Assembly: GCA_947483075.1 (NCBI GenBank)
Contig: CANKLE010000003.1
Location: forward strand, 62,001 to 126,000
Length of the DNA: 64,000 bases
Source: Flavobacteriaceae bacterium
GTDB taxonomy: Bacteria > Bacteroidota > Bacteroidia > Flavobacteriales > Flavobacteriaceae
Reading direction: 5' to 3'
Shown here: in pieces, positions 26,654 to 37,470 of the stretch
How positions within the stretch are numbered: position 1 is the first letter of the stretch
How the letters are laid out: each line of letters opens with the position of its first letter
Notes under the pieces: generated by a model
The model's input: the letters and a program-made list of their open reading frames with translations, nothing else
The model's database searches: none
What the model was told of the DNA's origin: nothing
Position numbers and translations under genes: made by a program

Positions 26654-29600
26654 TTGTTGTTAGGCGCAATTGCATTGACTTTGCCCGTGGTGCAAACCAA
26701 AATCGCCCAATACCTTACCGGAGTCATAAACCGAGAGTACCACACCAACATCCAAATCGACCAAGCTTCGATCACCTTGTTTGGCGACATTAAACTCAAA
26801 AAGGTACTGATCTTGGACGAGCACCAAGACACTTTAATTTACGCCAATCGATTGGCCACTTCAGTGGTAGATTTTCGAAGATTAGTAGACAAATCAGATT
26901 TGATTTTTGGAGCGATAAAAGCAGATGGATTGTATCTGCAAATGAAAACCTATAAAGGCGATTCGTTTTCTAATTTAGATCGGTTTATAGCTGCCTTTGA
27001 TGACGGAAAACCATCGACAAATTCCTTTTTACTCACCGCAGAAAATGCCAGCCTCACCAATGCCCGGTTTGTGTATTTAGATTTAAACAATCCTGATGAT
27101 CCCAGAGACGCCGAGTTTACAAAAATCAACGCCGACTTATCGCAATTTAAAATTTTAGGTTCGTCGGTTACTACTTCTATCGATAAGATATCTTTTCTCG
27201 ATTACCGGGGATTATTTGTAAAAAACGCTTCTACTCAATTTTCGTATACCAAGGAATGCATTCGTTTGCAGCACATTGACCTCATTACCGATCATTCGTT
27301 ATACAAAGGCGATGTGACCCTAAAATACTCCCTTGCTGATTTTTCTGATTTCAACAACCGAGTGCGTTTTTACTTTAAAATCGATCAGGCTTCCTTGTCG
27401 AGCAACGACATCCGATGTTTTTATGACGAACTCGCCAAAAATAAAAACTTCACACTACAAGGGCATATTTCTGGCACGCTCAACAATTTAACTTTTCGAA
27501 AGTTACGGGTCACCGACGGGAATGGCTCATTGATTGCCGGAAATATTGTGTTTAAAAACGTGTTCGGGCGAGAGGATGAGCGTTTTTATATGAAAGCCGA
27601 TTTTACCAATTTCACATCCAATTATTCTACTTTAACTGGCTTATTGCCTGGAGTATTAGGAAAAAATCTTCCCCCTGTTTTGAGTCGATTTGGCAGGTTT
27701 GAGCTGAAAGGAACTACAGAACTGACAGCCAATGAAGTAAAGGCCAATTGCGAAGTGCAATCTAAATTAGGCTACGCCAAAGCCCAGTTTACTATGGACA
27801 ATCTACTGCAAATAGAAAAGGCAAACTACAAAGGCCAGGTTGTACTCAATCAATTTCAATTGGGAGAATTGTTGCAACGCAAAGATGTGGCTAAAGTTTC
27901 GCTCGATGTAAAAGTAGACGGCAGCGGCTTCGAAATAAAACACCTGAATACCGCCTTTGAAGGAAGGGTTTCTCAATTGAATTACAACCACTACAATTAC
28001 AGCAATATTCAAATTGATGGACGATTCAAGAATCCCGTTTTTAGTGGCAAACTCATTGTCAATGACCCCAATTTGTTTTTGGATTTTATGGGAGCAGTCA
28101 ATTTAAATAAAAAAGAAATTGCCTATGATTTTCATGCTGCGGTAGATTATGCCAATTTGCACGCACTCAACTTTGTAACCAAAGATTCCATTTCTGTTTT
28201 TAAGGGCGACCTAGACATTAAATTAGAAGGAACCACAATAAACAACATCAAAGGAACTGTTGATTTGAGTAAGACGTCGTACCAAAATAAAAAAGACACC
28301 TATTATTTTGATGATTTTTCAATTTCTTCGAGTTTTGACGAGCTTGGAGTGCGCACCATCGCGGTTCATTCCCCAGACATCTTGAATGGAATGATTCAGG
28401 GAAAATTTCAAGTAAACCAATTGCAAGCCATTCTAGAAAATGCGTTGGGCAGTTTGTATGCCAATTATTCGCCCAATAAAGTCATGGCTGGTCAGTTTAT
28501 GAAATTTGATTTTACCTTGCATAACAAAGTCATAGATGTCTTTTATCCCGGAATTTCTATCGCATCCAACACTGATTTTAAGGGAAGTATCAATGCCGAT
28601 AAAAACGAATTTAAGTTGCATTTTAGTTCGCCCGAAATCTCGGCCTATGAAACCACTTTCAACAAAATAAACCTACAGATAGACAACAAAAATCCATTGT
28701 ATAATGCCTTTATTGAGCTGGATAGCATTAAAACAAAACAGTATAAAATACGAGATTTTAGTTTGATCAATGTTACTACAAATGACACCTTGTTTGTACG
28801 ATCTGAATTTAAAGGAGGAGATAAAGGAGAGGACAATTATTCCTTAAATTTATACCACACCATTAATAATCTAAAACAAAGTATCGTTGGTATTCAAAAA
28901 TCAGAATTAAAGTACAAGGATTTTTTATGGTATTTGAATGAAAAAGATACCGACGACAACAAAGTGATTTTTGATAAAGAGCTCAAGCATTTTACGTTTG
29001 ACAACTTGGTATTGTCGCACGAAAACCAAAATATTTCCTTAACCGGTCACCTTAGCGGGAAGACCGAAAAAGACTTATTTCTGAATTTTAATTCGGTGCC
29101 AATTGAAAAAATTCTGCCCACGATAGCCGATTTTTCTCCCAAGGGAAATTTGAACGGTTCTGTAAATTTAAAGCAACTACAAGGAGTTTATCAACCTACC
29201 TCAAAAATTGCCATTGACGACTTGTCTATTAATGCAATCGCTTTAGGAAAATTGAACGTTCAACTCACAGGAGACGAAGAACTGCGCAAGTTTAACCTCT
29301 TGGCCAACATCGAAAACAAAGAGGTGGAATCGTTTACCGCCCAAGGTGATTTTATGGTGAGCAACGAAAAGACCAACCTCAATATGGATCTAAATTTTGA
29401 CAATTTTAATTTAGGTGTATTGAGTTCGTTTGGTGGTGATGTGATTACAGATGTGCGCGGTTTGGCCAGCGGCCGATCGAACATTTCAGGAAATTTTGAT
29501 AACCTCGACATCAATGGGCGTTTGTTTGTAAATAAGGCTGGCCTAAGAATTCCCTACTTAAATGTAGATTACACCATAGCCGATGATGCTGTGGTAGACG

Positions 29601-31099
29601 TGACTGAATCTAATTTTTATGTGAGTAACGCAACGATCTATGATAAAAAATACAATACGTCTGGCGTATTAAACGGAACAATTGCCCATAAGAATTTCTC
29701 AAATTGGAAATTTGATTTGAATGTGAGTGCCAAACGATTACTGGCCTTAGACACCAATTACTCCGAAGATGCGGCTTATTATGGCACCGCTTTTATGGAC
29801 GGCTATGCAACGATAAAAGGCCCGCTTGATGGCCTATTTATAAAAGTTGCCGCCAAGTCAGAAAAAGGAACTGAAGTAAAAATTCCCATCAGTGATGCCG
29901 AATCGACAGAATCTAATAATGCGTTACATTTCATCACCAAAAACGAAAAATACAAACTCAATAAAGGACCCGAGAGCATTCGAAATTACAACGGGATAGA
30001 TTTGGAGTTTGAATTTGACATTACGCCCGATGCCGAAGTAGAGATTGTTTTAGATCGAAACACGGGACACGGGATGAAAGGCAAAGGTTTTGGCTCTTTA
30101 TTGATCAAAATAAACACCCTCGGTAAATTTAATATGTGGGGGGATTTTCAGGCCTATGAAGGAACTTATAACTTTCGTTATGGCGGGCTCATTAATAAAA
30201 AATTTAAAGTAAAAAAAGGCGGATCCATTACTTGGGAAGGCGATCCGATGCGCGCTAACCTGAATCTAGAAGCCGTATATACCACAACAGCCAATCCGGG
30301 GGTACTGATCGAAAATGCCTCCTTCAACAAAAAAGTGCAAACCGATGTGGTCATTGGACTCAAAGGAAATTTGAGCAATCCCGAGCCCAATTTCGAAATT
30401 AATTTCCCTACGGTGAGTACCGTTTTGCAATCGGAGATTCAAACCAAATTGGATGACAAAGACATCCGTCAAAAACAAGCCTTGATCTTATTATCTACGG
30501 GTGGATTCTTGAGTGTTGACGGGTTAAATCAGGCATCAATCAAAAATAATTTGTACGAAAAAGTAGGCGATTTGTTTGGTTCGGTGTTTAATGACAATGA
30601 CGGTAAATTTGTGTTGGGGGTTGATATTGTTTCGGCCGATAAAAACCCAGGCGCCTACACCGATGGTCGAGTGGGGGTAAACTTTACTACCAAACTCAAC
30701 GAACGCATATCCATAAACGGAAAAGTAGGGGTGCCTATTGGTGGGGTTAATGAATCTACTATTGTGGGAGATTTAGAAATTCAATACCGCGTAAATGAGG
30801 AAGGTTCCTTGAATTTAAAAGTCTTTAATAAAGAAAACAACGTAAACTATTTTGTGGGCGAAGGCGTTGGATATACTCAGGGAGTAGGAATTTCTTACGA
30901 AGTTGATTTTGAAACCTTCAAGGAATTAGTTCGCAAAATATTCGTCAATCAAAAACTTGATAAACTAACCAATACAGAAGCGCAAAAAGAAGTGCAAGAT
31001 TCAGATGTGCTTCCCGATTTTATTCATCTGAATGACCAAAAGAAAAAAGAACCTGAAACAACCAAACCAAATACAGAAGCAATTCCACCCGAAGACTAG
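26654..31099 (+). CDS. TamB-like translocation and assembly module protein (DUF490)
   Basis: About 1480 residues. A single N-terminal membrane anchor is followed by a very long beta-helical repeat region and a C-terminal TamB domain (GTYNFRYGGLINKKFKVKKGGSITWEGDPMRA, then VLGVDIVSADKNPGAYTDGRVGVNFT). Such proteins bridge the envelope and move phospholipid or assist barrel assembly. The start is uncertain. In-frame coding extends upstream to 26588 and adds a basic segment (KRPYK) plus the first half of the anchor, but it contains no ATG, GTG or TTG, and an in-frame ATG at 26576 is followed by TAA at 26585. TTG at 26654 is the first conventional start but cuts into the anchor. Confidence 0.85.
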   Translation: MLLGAIALTLPVVQTKIAQYLTGVINREYHTNIQIDQASITLFGDIKLKKVLILDEHQDTLIYANRLATSVVDFRRLVDKSDLIFGAIKADGLYLQMKTYKGDSFSNLDRFIAAFDDGKPSTNSFLLTAENASLTNARFVYLDLNNPDDPRDAEFTKINADLSQFKILGSSVTTSIDKISFLDYRGLFVKNASTQFSYTKECIRLQHIDLITDHSLYKGDVTLKYSLADFSDFNNRVRFYFKIDQASLSSNDIRCFYDELAKNKNFTLQGHISGTLNNLTFRKLRVTDGNGSLIAGNIVFKNVFGREDERFYMKADFTNFTSNYSTLTGLLPGVLGKNLPPVLSRFGRFELKGTTELTANEVKANCEVQSKLGYAKAQFTMDNLLQIEKANYKGQVVLNQFQLGELLQRKDVAKVSLDVKVDGSGFEIKHLNTAFEGRVSQLNYNHYNYSNIQIDGRFKNPVFSGKLIVNDPNLFLDFMGAVNLNKKEIAYDFHAAVDYANLHALNFVTKDSISVFKGDLDIKLEGTTINNIKGTVDLSKTSYQNKKDTYYFDDFSISSSFDELGVRTIAVHSPDILNGMIQGKFQVNQLQAILENALGSLYANYSPNKVMAGQFMKFDFTLHNKVIDVFYPGISIASNTDFKGSINADKNEFKLHFSSPEISAYETTFNKINLQIDNKNPLYNAFIELDSIKTKQYKIRDFSLINVTTNDTLFVRSEFKGGDKGEDNYSLNLYHTINNLKQSIVGIQKSELKYKDFLWYLNEKDTDDNKVIFDKELKHFTFDNLVLSHENQNISLTGHLSGKTEKDLFLNFNSVPIEKILPTIADFSPKGNLNGSVNLKQLQGVYQPTSKIAIDDLSINAIALGKLNVQLTGDEELRKFNLLANIENKEVESFTAQGDFMVSNEKTNLNMDLNFDNFNLGVLSSFGGDVITDVRGLASGRSNISGNFDNLDINGRLFVNKAGLRIPYLNVDYTIADDAVVDVTESNFYVSNATIYDKKYNTSGVLNGTIAHKNFSNWKFDLNVSAKRLLALDTNYSEDAAYYGTAFMDGYATIKGPLDGLFIKVAAKSEKGTEVKIPISDAESTESNNALHFITKNEKYKLNKGPESIRNYNGIDLEFEFDITPDAEVEIVLDRNTGHGMKGKGFGSLLIKINTLGKFNMWGDFQAYEGTYNFRYGGLINKKFKVKKGGSITWEGDPMRANLNLEAVYTTTANPGVLIENASFNKKVQTDVVIGLKGNLSNPEPNFEINFPTVSTVLQSEIQTKLDDKDIRQKQALILLSTGGFLSVDGLNQASIKNNLYEKVGDLFGSVFNDNDGKFVLGVDIVSADKNPGAYTDGRVGVNFTTKLNERISINGKVGVPIGGVNESTIVGDLEIQYRVNEEGSLNLKVFNKENNVNYFVGEGVGYTQGVGISYEVDFETFKELVRKIFVNQKLDKLTNTEAQKEVQDSDVLPDFIHLNDQKKKEPETTKPNTEAIPPED

Positions 31100-31236
31100 C
31101 GTTTTTTTTATGGAAGTTGAAATCTTTCTAAAACTTATCAACGAAAACGATTGAATTTCTGATTCTTTAGCATTATCTGAAAATACCCTATAAATAGACA
31201 ACAATCTTTGCTAATTTTACATTTTAAATCAAATAA

Positions 31237-32223
31237 ATGACATTAAATATTAAAAAAATAGGTGTGTTGACATCCGGGGGTGATGCCCCAGGAATGAATG
31301 CCGCCATCCGCGCTGTTGTGCGTACTTGTGCCTTTCATAAAATTGAATGCATCGGAATTTACAGAGGATACCAAGGCATGATAGAAGGCGATTTTAAAGA
31401 AATGGGGCCACGCAGCGTAAACAATATTGTAAATAAAGGCGGAACCATTTTGAAGTCGGCACGATCAAACGAATTTAGAACAGCCGAAGGCCGAAAAACC
31501 GCCCACGAAAAACTAGTAGCGGCCGGAGTAGATGCGTTGGTTGTAATAGGAGGAGACGGAAGTTTCACTGGGGCAGAACTTTTTAATGAAGAATTTGGGT
31601 TTCCAGTTATGGGAATTCCGGGTACTATAGACAATGATATCTTCGGAACCTCTCATACATTAGGGTATGATACCGCCTTGAATACGGTTGTAGAAGTTAT
31701 CGATAAAATTCGCGACACGGCCAGTTCACACAACCGTTTATTTTTTGTAGAAGTGATGGGGCGTGATGCCGGTCACATTGCTTTAAATGCTGGTATTGGT
31801 GCAGGAGCCGAAGAAATATTAATTCCCGAAGAAGATTTGGGATTGGAGCGATTATTAGACTCCTTAAAACGAAGCAAAGCTTCCGGAAAATCATCGAGTA
31901 TCGTTGTAATTGCAGAAGGCGATAAAATTGGTAAAAATGTATTTGAACTCAAAGACTATGTCGAAGCCAATTTGCCAGAATACGATGTGCGCGTATCTGT
32001 TTTAGGTCATATGCAACGCGGAGGAGCTCCTTCGTGTTTTGATCGGGTATTAGCCAGTCGGTTGGGAGTAAAAGCGGTGGAGTCTTTGCTCGAAGGCAAA
32101 ACCAATTATATGGTCGGTTTGTTGAATGATAAAGTAGCCTTAACTCCTTTAGAACAAGCCATCAAAGGACATACAGAGATTGACCGTGAATTATTACGCG
32201 TCTCTGATATAATGTCGACTTAA
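31237..32223 (+). CDS. pfkA: ATP-dependent 6-phosphofructokinase
   Basis: A 328-residue cytoplasmic enzyme of the bacterial PfkA type. The nucleotide loop TSGGDAPGMNAAIR starts at residue 12. GGDGS lies at 105-109, and PGTIDND (128-134) carries catalytic Asp132. EVMGR and HMQRGGAPS contribute fructose-6-phosphate contacts. It converts fructose-6-phosphate to the 1,6-bisphosphate. The gap gene follows 69 bp downstream, so two glycolytic genes are probably co-regulated. Confidence 0.95.
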   Translation: MTLNIKKIGVLTSGGDAPGMNAAIRAVVRTCAFHKIECIGIYRGYQGMIEGDFKEMGPRSVNNIVNKGGTILKSARSNEFRTAEGRKTAHEKLVAAGVDALVVIGGDGSFTGAELFNEEFGFPVMGIPGTIDNDIFGTSHTLGYDTALNTVVEVIDKIRDTASSHNRLFFVEVMGRDAGHIALNAGIGAGAEEILIPEEDLGLERLLDSLKRSKASGKSSSIVVIAEGDKIGKNVFELKDYVEANLPEYDVRVSVLGHMQRGGAPSCFDRVLASRLGVKAVESLLEGKTNYMVGLLNDKVALTPLEQAIKGHTEIDRELLRVSDIMST

Positions 32224-32292
32224 CCTCTTAGTAGCATAAATTAAATTAAAAACCGGCAATAGGCCAAATGGTCTGCCTAAAGCGTAAATTAA

Positions 32293-33294
<1,002 letters not shown>

Positions 33295-33302
33295 TAGACT
33301 TT

Positions 33303-33338
33303 AAAATCCCGTTGTTTTATATGGCGACGGGATTTTTT
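33303..33338 (+). terminator. Rho-independent terminator after gap
   Basis: The arms AAATCCCGT and ACGGGATTT enclose a ~14-nt loop and are followed by a T-run, 9-44 bp after the gap stop. It separates the glycolytic pair from the kinase gene. Confidence 0.85.
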
Positions 33339-33370
33339 ATTTGCTATACCAAACTAAAAACCAAACCAAG

Positions 33371-34222
33371 ATGAAATTATTAGTTGACAGTGGTTCTACT
33401 AAAGCCGATTGGATTTCAATTGACGAAAAAGGAAAAGTTCTATTTACCACACAATCATTGGGACTCAATCCCGAAGTATTAGATAAGAAAGAAATTATTG
33501 CCCGATTGGATGATCGTTTTGATATTTCACACAACAAAAACAACGTATCCAATTTGTTTTTCTACGGCGCGGGCTGTGGAACCGATAGAATGAAACTGTT
33601 TTTGACCCAGGTATTTGAGGAATATTTTCCCAATGCTGCAATTGCAGTTCATGAAGACACCTATGCTGCGGTATATGCCACAACCCCAAAAAACGAAAAA
33701 GCCATTGTATCTATTTTAGGAACAGGCTCTAATTGCAGCTATTTTGACGGCCTAGTGTTGCACCAAAAAGTACAGTCTTTAGGGTATATTGCTATGGATG
33801 ATTGTTCAGGCAATCGATTTGGGCGTCATTTGTTGCGGGCCTATTACTTCAATAAAATGCCAGCCAATTTGGCTAAAGCTTTCGAAAAAGAATACAATGT
33901 CGATCCTGATTTCATCAAGAACAATTTATACAAAGAACCCAATCCGAATGCCTATTTGGCCACCTTTGCTAAATTTTTGATTAAACACAAAGACACCGAA
34001 CTGTGCAAGCAATTTATACAGCTTGAAATGGAAGACTTTGTAGAAAATTACATCAAACAGTTTGACAATTACACCGAAGTCCCGGTGCATTTTGTAGGAT
34101 CGATCGCCTTTTATTTGAAAGAAGAATTGGAATTCATTTTAACCAAACACGGCATCACCATAGGAAATGTATTGCGCAGACCCATAGATGGCTTGATTGC
34201 TTATCATTCGATAAATAAATAA
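33371..34222 (+). CDS. BadF/BadG-type N-acetylglucosamine kinase-like protein
   Basis: A 283-residue ASKHA-fold kinase, using the ATG at 33371, which begins MKLLVDSGSTKADW (phosphate-1 motif). A second motif, SILGTGSNCSYF, lies near residues 112-123, followed by DDCSGNRFGRHLL and a late VGSIAFYL. The family includes eukaryotic-type GlcNAc kinases and the Bacteroidetes amino-sugar kinases. It may phosphorylate GlcNAc or an anhydro-sugar released by wall turnover. The substrate is inferred from the family. Confidence 0.8.
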   Translation: MKLLVDSGSTKADWISIDEKGKVLFTTQSLGLNPEVLDKKEIIARLDDRFDISHNKNNVSNLFFYGAGCGTDRMKLFLTQVFEEYFPNAAIAVHEDTYAAVYATTPKNEKAIVSILGTGSNCSYFDGLVLHQKVQSLGYIAMDDCSGNRFGRHLLRAYYFNKMPANLAKAFEKEYNVDPDFIKNNLYKEPNPNAYLATFAKFLIKHKDTELCKQFIQLEMEDFVENYIKQFDNYTEVPVHFVGSIAFYLKEELEFILTKHGITIGNVLRRPIDGLIAYHSINK

Positions 34223-34226
34223 CAAC

Positions 34227-34607
34227 TTACCGCATTGCGATCATGGAGATTTCAATGTGAACATTTCTTGGCAAAGCTGCCACTTGAACCGTTTCTCTTG
34301 CAGGAGCGGTTTTTTCGTTAAAGTATTGCGCATAGATTGCATTGATTCGCGCAAAATCATTCATGTCAGTGAGGTAAATAGTCGATTTAATGACCTGCTC
34401 AAAAGTTAAATCTGCTGCAGTCAATACGGCTTTTAAATTCTCCATGACTTGTGTGGTTTCCGCTTCAATAGTATCGAGGACCAAATGCATGGTTATTGGG
34501 TCTAATGCAATTTGACCAGAAGTATACAATAAATTTCCAGCTAGAACAGCTTGACTGTAGGGGCCAATAGGAGCAGGGGCTTGAGCAGAATGGATAATGG
34601 TTTTCAT
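34227..34607 (-). CDS. ridA: RidA family reactive intermediate deaminase
   Basis: A 126-residue protein, using the ATG at 34607. A longer in-frame start would run into the lptD-like gene and adds no homologous sequence. It has IGPYSQAV, GQIALDP, the catalytic Arg104 in ARETVQVA and Glu119 in VHIEI, all conserved in enamine/imine deaminases that remove 2-aminoacrylate. It is convergent with the kinase gene and lies 11 bp after the lptD-like gene on the same strand. Confidence 0.92.
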   Translation of the reverse strand: MKTIIHSAQAPAPIGPYSQAVLAGNLLYTSGQIALDPITMHLVLDTIEAETTQVMENLKAVLTAADLTFEQVIKSTIYLTDMNDFARINAIYAQYFNEKTAPARETVQVAALPRNVHIEISMIAMR

Positions 34608-34618
34608 GTTGTAAAGTA

Positions 34619-37267
34619 TTAACGAAGAACGCGGTCGGGTAGGGTTCTTTTTTCCCACTTGATGTCGCTTAAGATGCTTGATTTGATGCCAATAAAGAAA
34701 TTCCAATAGGCGTTTTGACCAAAGGGAGTCCAATTGAAGTCCATGCGCCAACTCAGCAAGTCCCGTTCAAAACGAAATTGGGTAAAGGTTACACCATTCT
34801 GAACAAAATCATAGCCCGAAGACACGCCCACTTTCCAGCGGGGTGTGAGATCAGTGTTTAGCGAAACCATCAAGGAATTTCCAGATATTTTTTGTTCGCG
34901 TTTGATGTTTGAATAGGTGAGCTGGTATGCAAAGGTTAAATCCCAGGGCAAATCAGCATTGTAAAAGCCTTTGAAATCATCTTTTTCTTCGTCGCTATCC
35001 TTAAATTGGCTTTGTCGTCGATCGCTAAAATCGGTATTGCTTCCAAATAAATCATCTTCACGACCGCCATTGCGCAAACCCTGATCGTTTTTCTTGGTTT
35101 TGTCTTTGTCGCGACTGGACATCGAATAATTCAGGGTCATGTTGGCGCTGGTCATTCGAAACAAACTTCCACCATTGTCTGCATTAAAGGTGTTTATGGT
35201 TTTGCCATTTCGGTCGAGCGCATACGGATTCAAAGTCATCCCAAAATTGACATTCATTTTATCTTTAAACAATAAAGTTCCTCCACTCACACGCAAGGGT
35301 GCCCAAGCCAAGGAATCAGCGGCAGCGTTATAACTCGTTGAAAAATTCAAGTTGTTGAGCAACATGATTTTTTTGGGTTCGGTTTTGGTAGAGTCTTTAT
35401 CGGTTACTTTGGCTTCGAAGGTATTGCTCAAAATAAATCCGATCGAATTGGCTATAGACTTTCCGGGAGCACCAAATATGCCGTTTTCAAAACGGGTATA
35501 TTGTTTTTGCATCGTTCCGCTGGCATCGGCGGCATAGGTATCGTAATATTTTTCGAAACTTGGGGTGTAGCTATACGATACAGAAGGGCGCATGACGTGT
35601 CGAATGGCCTGTATTTTTTTGTTGTCCCCAAATTTGAAAGTTCCATAAATCGTAGTACCCAAACTCGACGAGAAGGAATAGGTTCTAAATGCATCAAATT
35701 TACTCACTTCGGTGATGCTGTCCTTGTTGGTGAGGATGTCGTACTTTTTACGGATGGTTTTTAGGTACCAAACTTCTTCGTAATTCATAGAAGTGGTTGC
35801 ACTAAAATACTTGAACAACTTAAAATTGGTACTCAACGGAATGCTGTGTTGAAACCCATTTTTGGCCTTGGCAAACATTTCGGGTGTTAAGAATTCTGAA
35901 TCGTTTGTGGTAACCCGGTTTTCTCCACGCAAATTGTATTGCAAATTGATGTTCTTGAAGAACCCTTTCTTAATTCCGTCTTTAGGAGCAAAAGGAAACA
36001 CCCGATCTACACTCACTTGCATAGTGGGTAAGGTCATATTAATCACTTCGGTTTGGGTGTTTTGCGAATGAGTAGCCGTTAACGACAGGTTTACTTGCGG
36101 AACAGAATTGAACGTTCTAGAATAGGAAACAGAGGAACTCAAGGTGTTATTTAAACTAGACCCAATATTGATTTGGCTCGCCGATTGTTTAAAGTACTTG
36201 CTACTTCCCATATTAACCGAGGCAGAAAATCTAGAATTAGGGCTCGATTTGCTGTCTTGCGTGTGCGACCATTGGATGTTGTAAATATTGGTTTTGCTGT
36301 AATCTGGAAATCCACGTTCGCTGTTGATCAAATTCTCAAAACGCACATTGAAGTTCCCTCTAAATTTATAGCGCCAAGCATAATTAGATTCAAAGCGGGT
36401 TGCGTAACTGCCGTTGGTATAATAGTCACCCAAAATGGCCAAATCATAATGATTACCCAAAGACAAATAATAGCCCCCATTTTGCAGCGAATACCCTCTG
36501 CTTCGGGTATCGTTAAAAGTAGGAATGATAATACCCGATTGGTTTTCGGTGGTCATCGGAAAAAAGGCAAATGGCAAAGCAAGCGGAGTAGGCACGTTGG
36601 CGATAACCATATTGGTGAGGCCAGTGACCACTTTTTTTCCGGGTACATATTTTACTCGACTTGTTCTAAAATAATATTCGGGATCCTCGATGTCTTTGGA
36701 TGTAGTGAAACGAGCTCCTTTCAAAAAATAAACTGAATCATTGACGCGTTTGGATACATCGGCTTTTACGCGAAATTCATTTTGCTCGGTTCTGGAGTTC
36801 CAAATTAATGCTTTTTTGGTTTTGTAATTAAAGCGAATGGAGTCGGGCTCTACATCATTGCTGCCTTGTTTAAAATTGGGGTATTGGGTATACACCCCAC
36901 TGGAGTCTTTGATTCGGCCGGCATAGACTTCGTTTTTTTCGTAATTAAACACAATAATACCCGATTTTAATTCGATGTCTTTGTAATACAATTCGGCTTT
37001 GTCGTAGAGCGTGATGGTTTTCTTTTTCTGATCGAGTTTGGCGTAATTGATTGCTTTATAGTGTACTTTACCTTCCAAAACCGGCTTCTTGGCTTTAACC
37101 GAATCGACTTTTATTGTGTCGACAATTTTCCCTTCTTTGGCATCTAGTAGGGCAGTCGAATTAGCCATTTTTGGTAGAGTTGAACCGATTTCTTGAGCCT
37201 GTATATTCGCACTTCCTATTGTTAGGAAAAATGCTAATAAAACGATATGAAATAAGTTTGTATGCAA
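34619..37267 (-). CDS. LptD-like outer-membrane LPS assembly protein
   Basis: An 882-residue outer-membrane protein with a signal peptide ending IQAQ. An N-terminal OstA/LptA-like jellyroll (LEGKVHYKAINYAKLDQKKKTITLYDKAELYYKD) precedes a large barrel rich in alternating aromatic strands (YNLRGENRVT, FSASVNMGSSKYF, SWRMDFNWTPFGQNAYWNFFIG). It matches the Bacteroidetes LptD family that inserts LPS in the outer leaflet. A TAnnTTTG promoter lies upstream. The usual LptD cysteine pattern was not seen, which is common in this phylum. Confidence 0.85.
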   Translation of the reverse strand: MHTNLFHIVLLAFFLTIGSANIQAQEIGSTLPKMANSTALLDAKEGKIVDTIKVDSVKAKKPVLEGKVHYKAINYAKLDQKKKTITLYDKAELYYKDIELKSGIIVFNYEKNEVYAGRIKDSSGVYTQYPNFKQGSNDVEPDSIRFNYKTKKALIWNSRTEQNEFRVKADVSKRVNDSVYFLKGARFTTSKDIEDPEYYFRTSRVKYVPGKKVVTGLTNMVIANVPTPLALPFAFFPMTTENQSGIIIPTFNDTRSRGYSLQNGGYYLSLGNHYDLAILGDYYTNGSYATRFESNYAWRYKFRGNFNVRFENLINSERGFPDYSKTNIYNIQWSHTQDSKSSPNSRFSASVNMGSSKYFKQSASQINIGSSLNNTLSSSVSYSRTFNSVPQVNLSLTATHSQNTQTEVINMTLPTMQVSVDRVFPFAPKDGIKKGFFKNINLQYNLRGENRVTTNDSEFLTPEMFAKAKNGFQHSIPLSTNFKLFKYFSATTSMNYEEVWYLKTIRKKYDILTNKDSITEVSKFDAFRTYSFSSSLGTTIYGTFKFGDNKKIQAIRHVMRPSVSYSYTPSFEKYYDTYAADASGTMQKQYTRFENGIFGAPGKSIANSIGFILSNTFEAKVTDKDSTKTEPKKIMLLNNLNFSTSYNAAADSLAWAPLRVSGGTLLFKDKMNVNFGMTLNPYALDRNGKTINTFNADNGGSLFRMTSANMTLNYSMSSRDKDKTKKNDQGLRNGGREDDLFGSNTDFSDRRQSQFKDSDEEKDDFKGFYNADLPWDLTFAYQLTYSNIKREQKISGNSLMVSLNTDLTPRWKVGVSSGYDFVQNGVTFTQFRFERDLLSWRMDFNWTPFGQNAYWNFFIGIKSSILSDIKWEKRTLPDRVLR

Positions 37268-37314
37268 AGGTTTAAATACTATTTTTGTAAAAATAAGGCT
37301 TACTTTTAACGCGC

Positions 37315-37340
37315 CAAACTTACATATTATTTTTGGTCAA
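37315..37340 (-). promoter_or_regulatory. Promoter of the lptD-like gene
   Basis: On the minus strand the -7 element TAAGTTTG (37315-37322) matches TAnnTTTG, with a TTG at 37338-37340. The spacing of 15 bp is slightly shorter than usual. It would give a leader of about 40 nt. Confidence 0.55.
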
Positions 37341-37470
37341 AAGTAAACATTTAGCAAATTAAAAAACTTGCGATTTCAGTAAAATTAATCAGGTAAAACA
37401 AACGTTTGGGATTGATACCAATCCTGCAGAATGAGTGTTTTTCTGGTAGCTATAAAACCAAACCAATTCT

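Noticed and set aside
34608-34751. N-terminal extension of RidA
   Set aside because: The extended frame overlaps the lptD-like gene and gives no RidA homology before the ATG at 34607.
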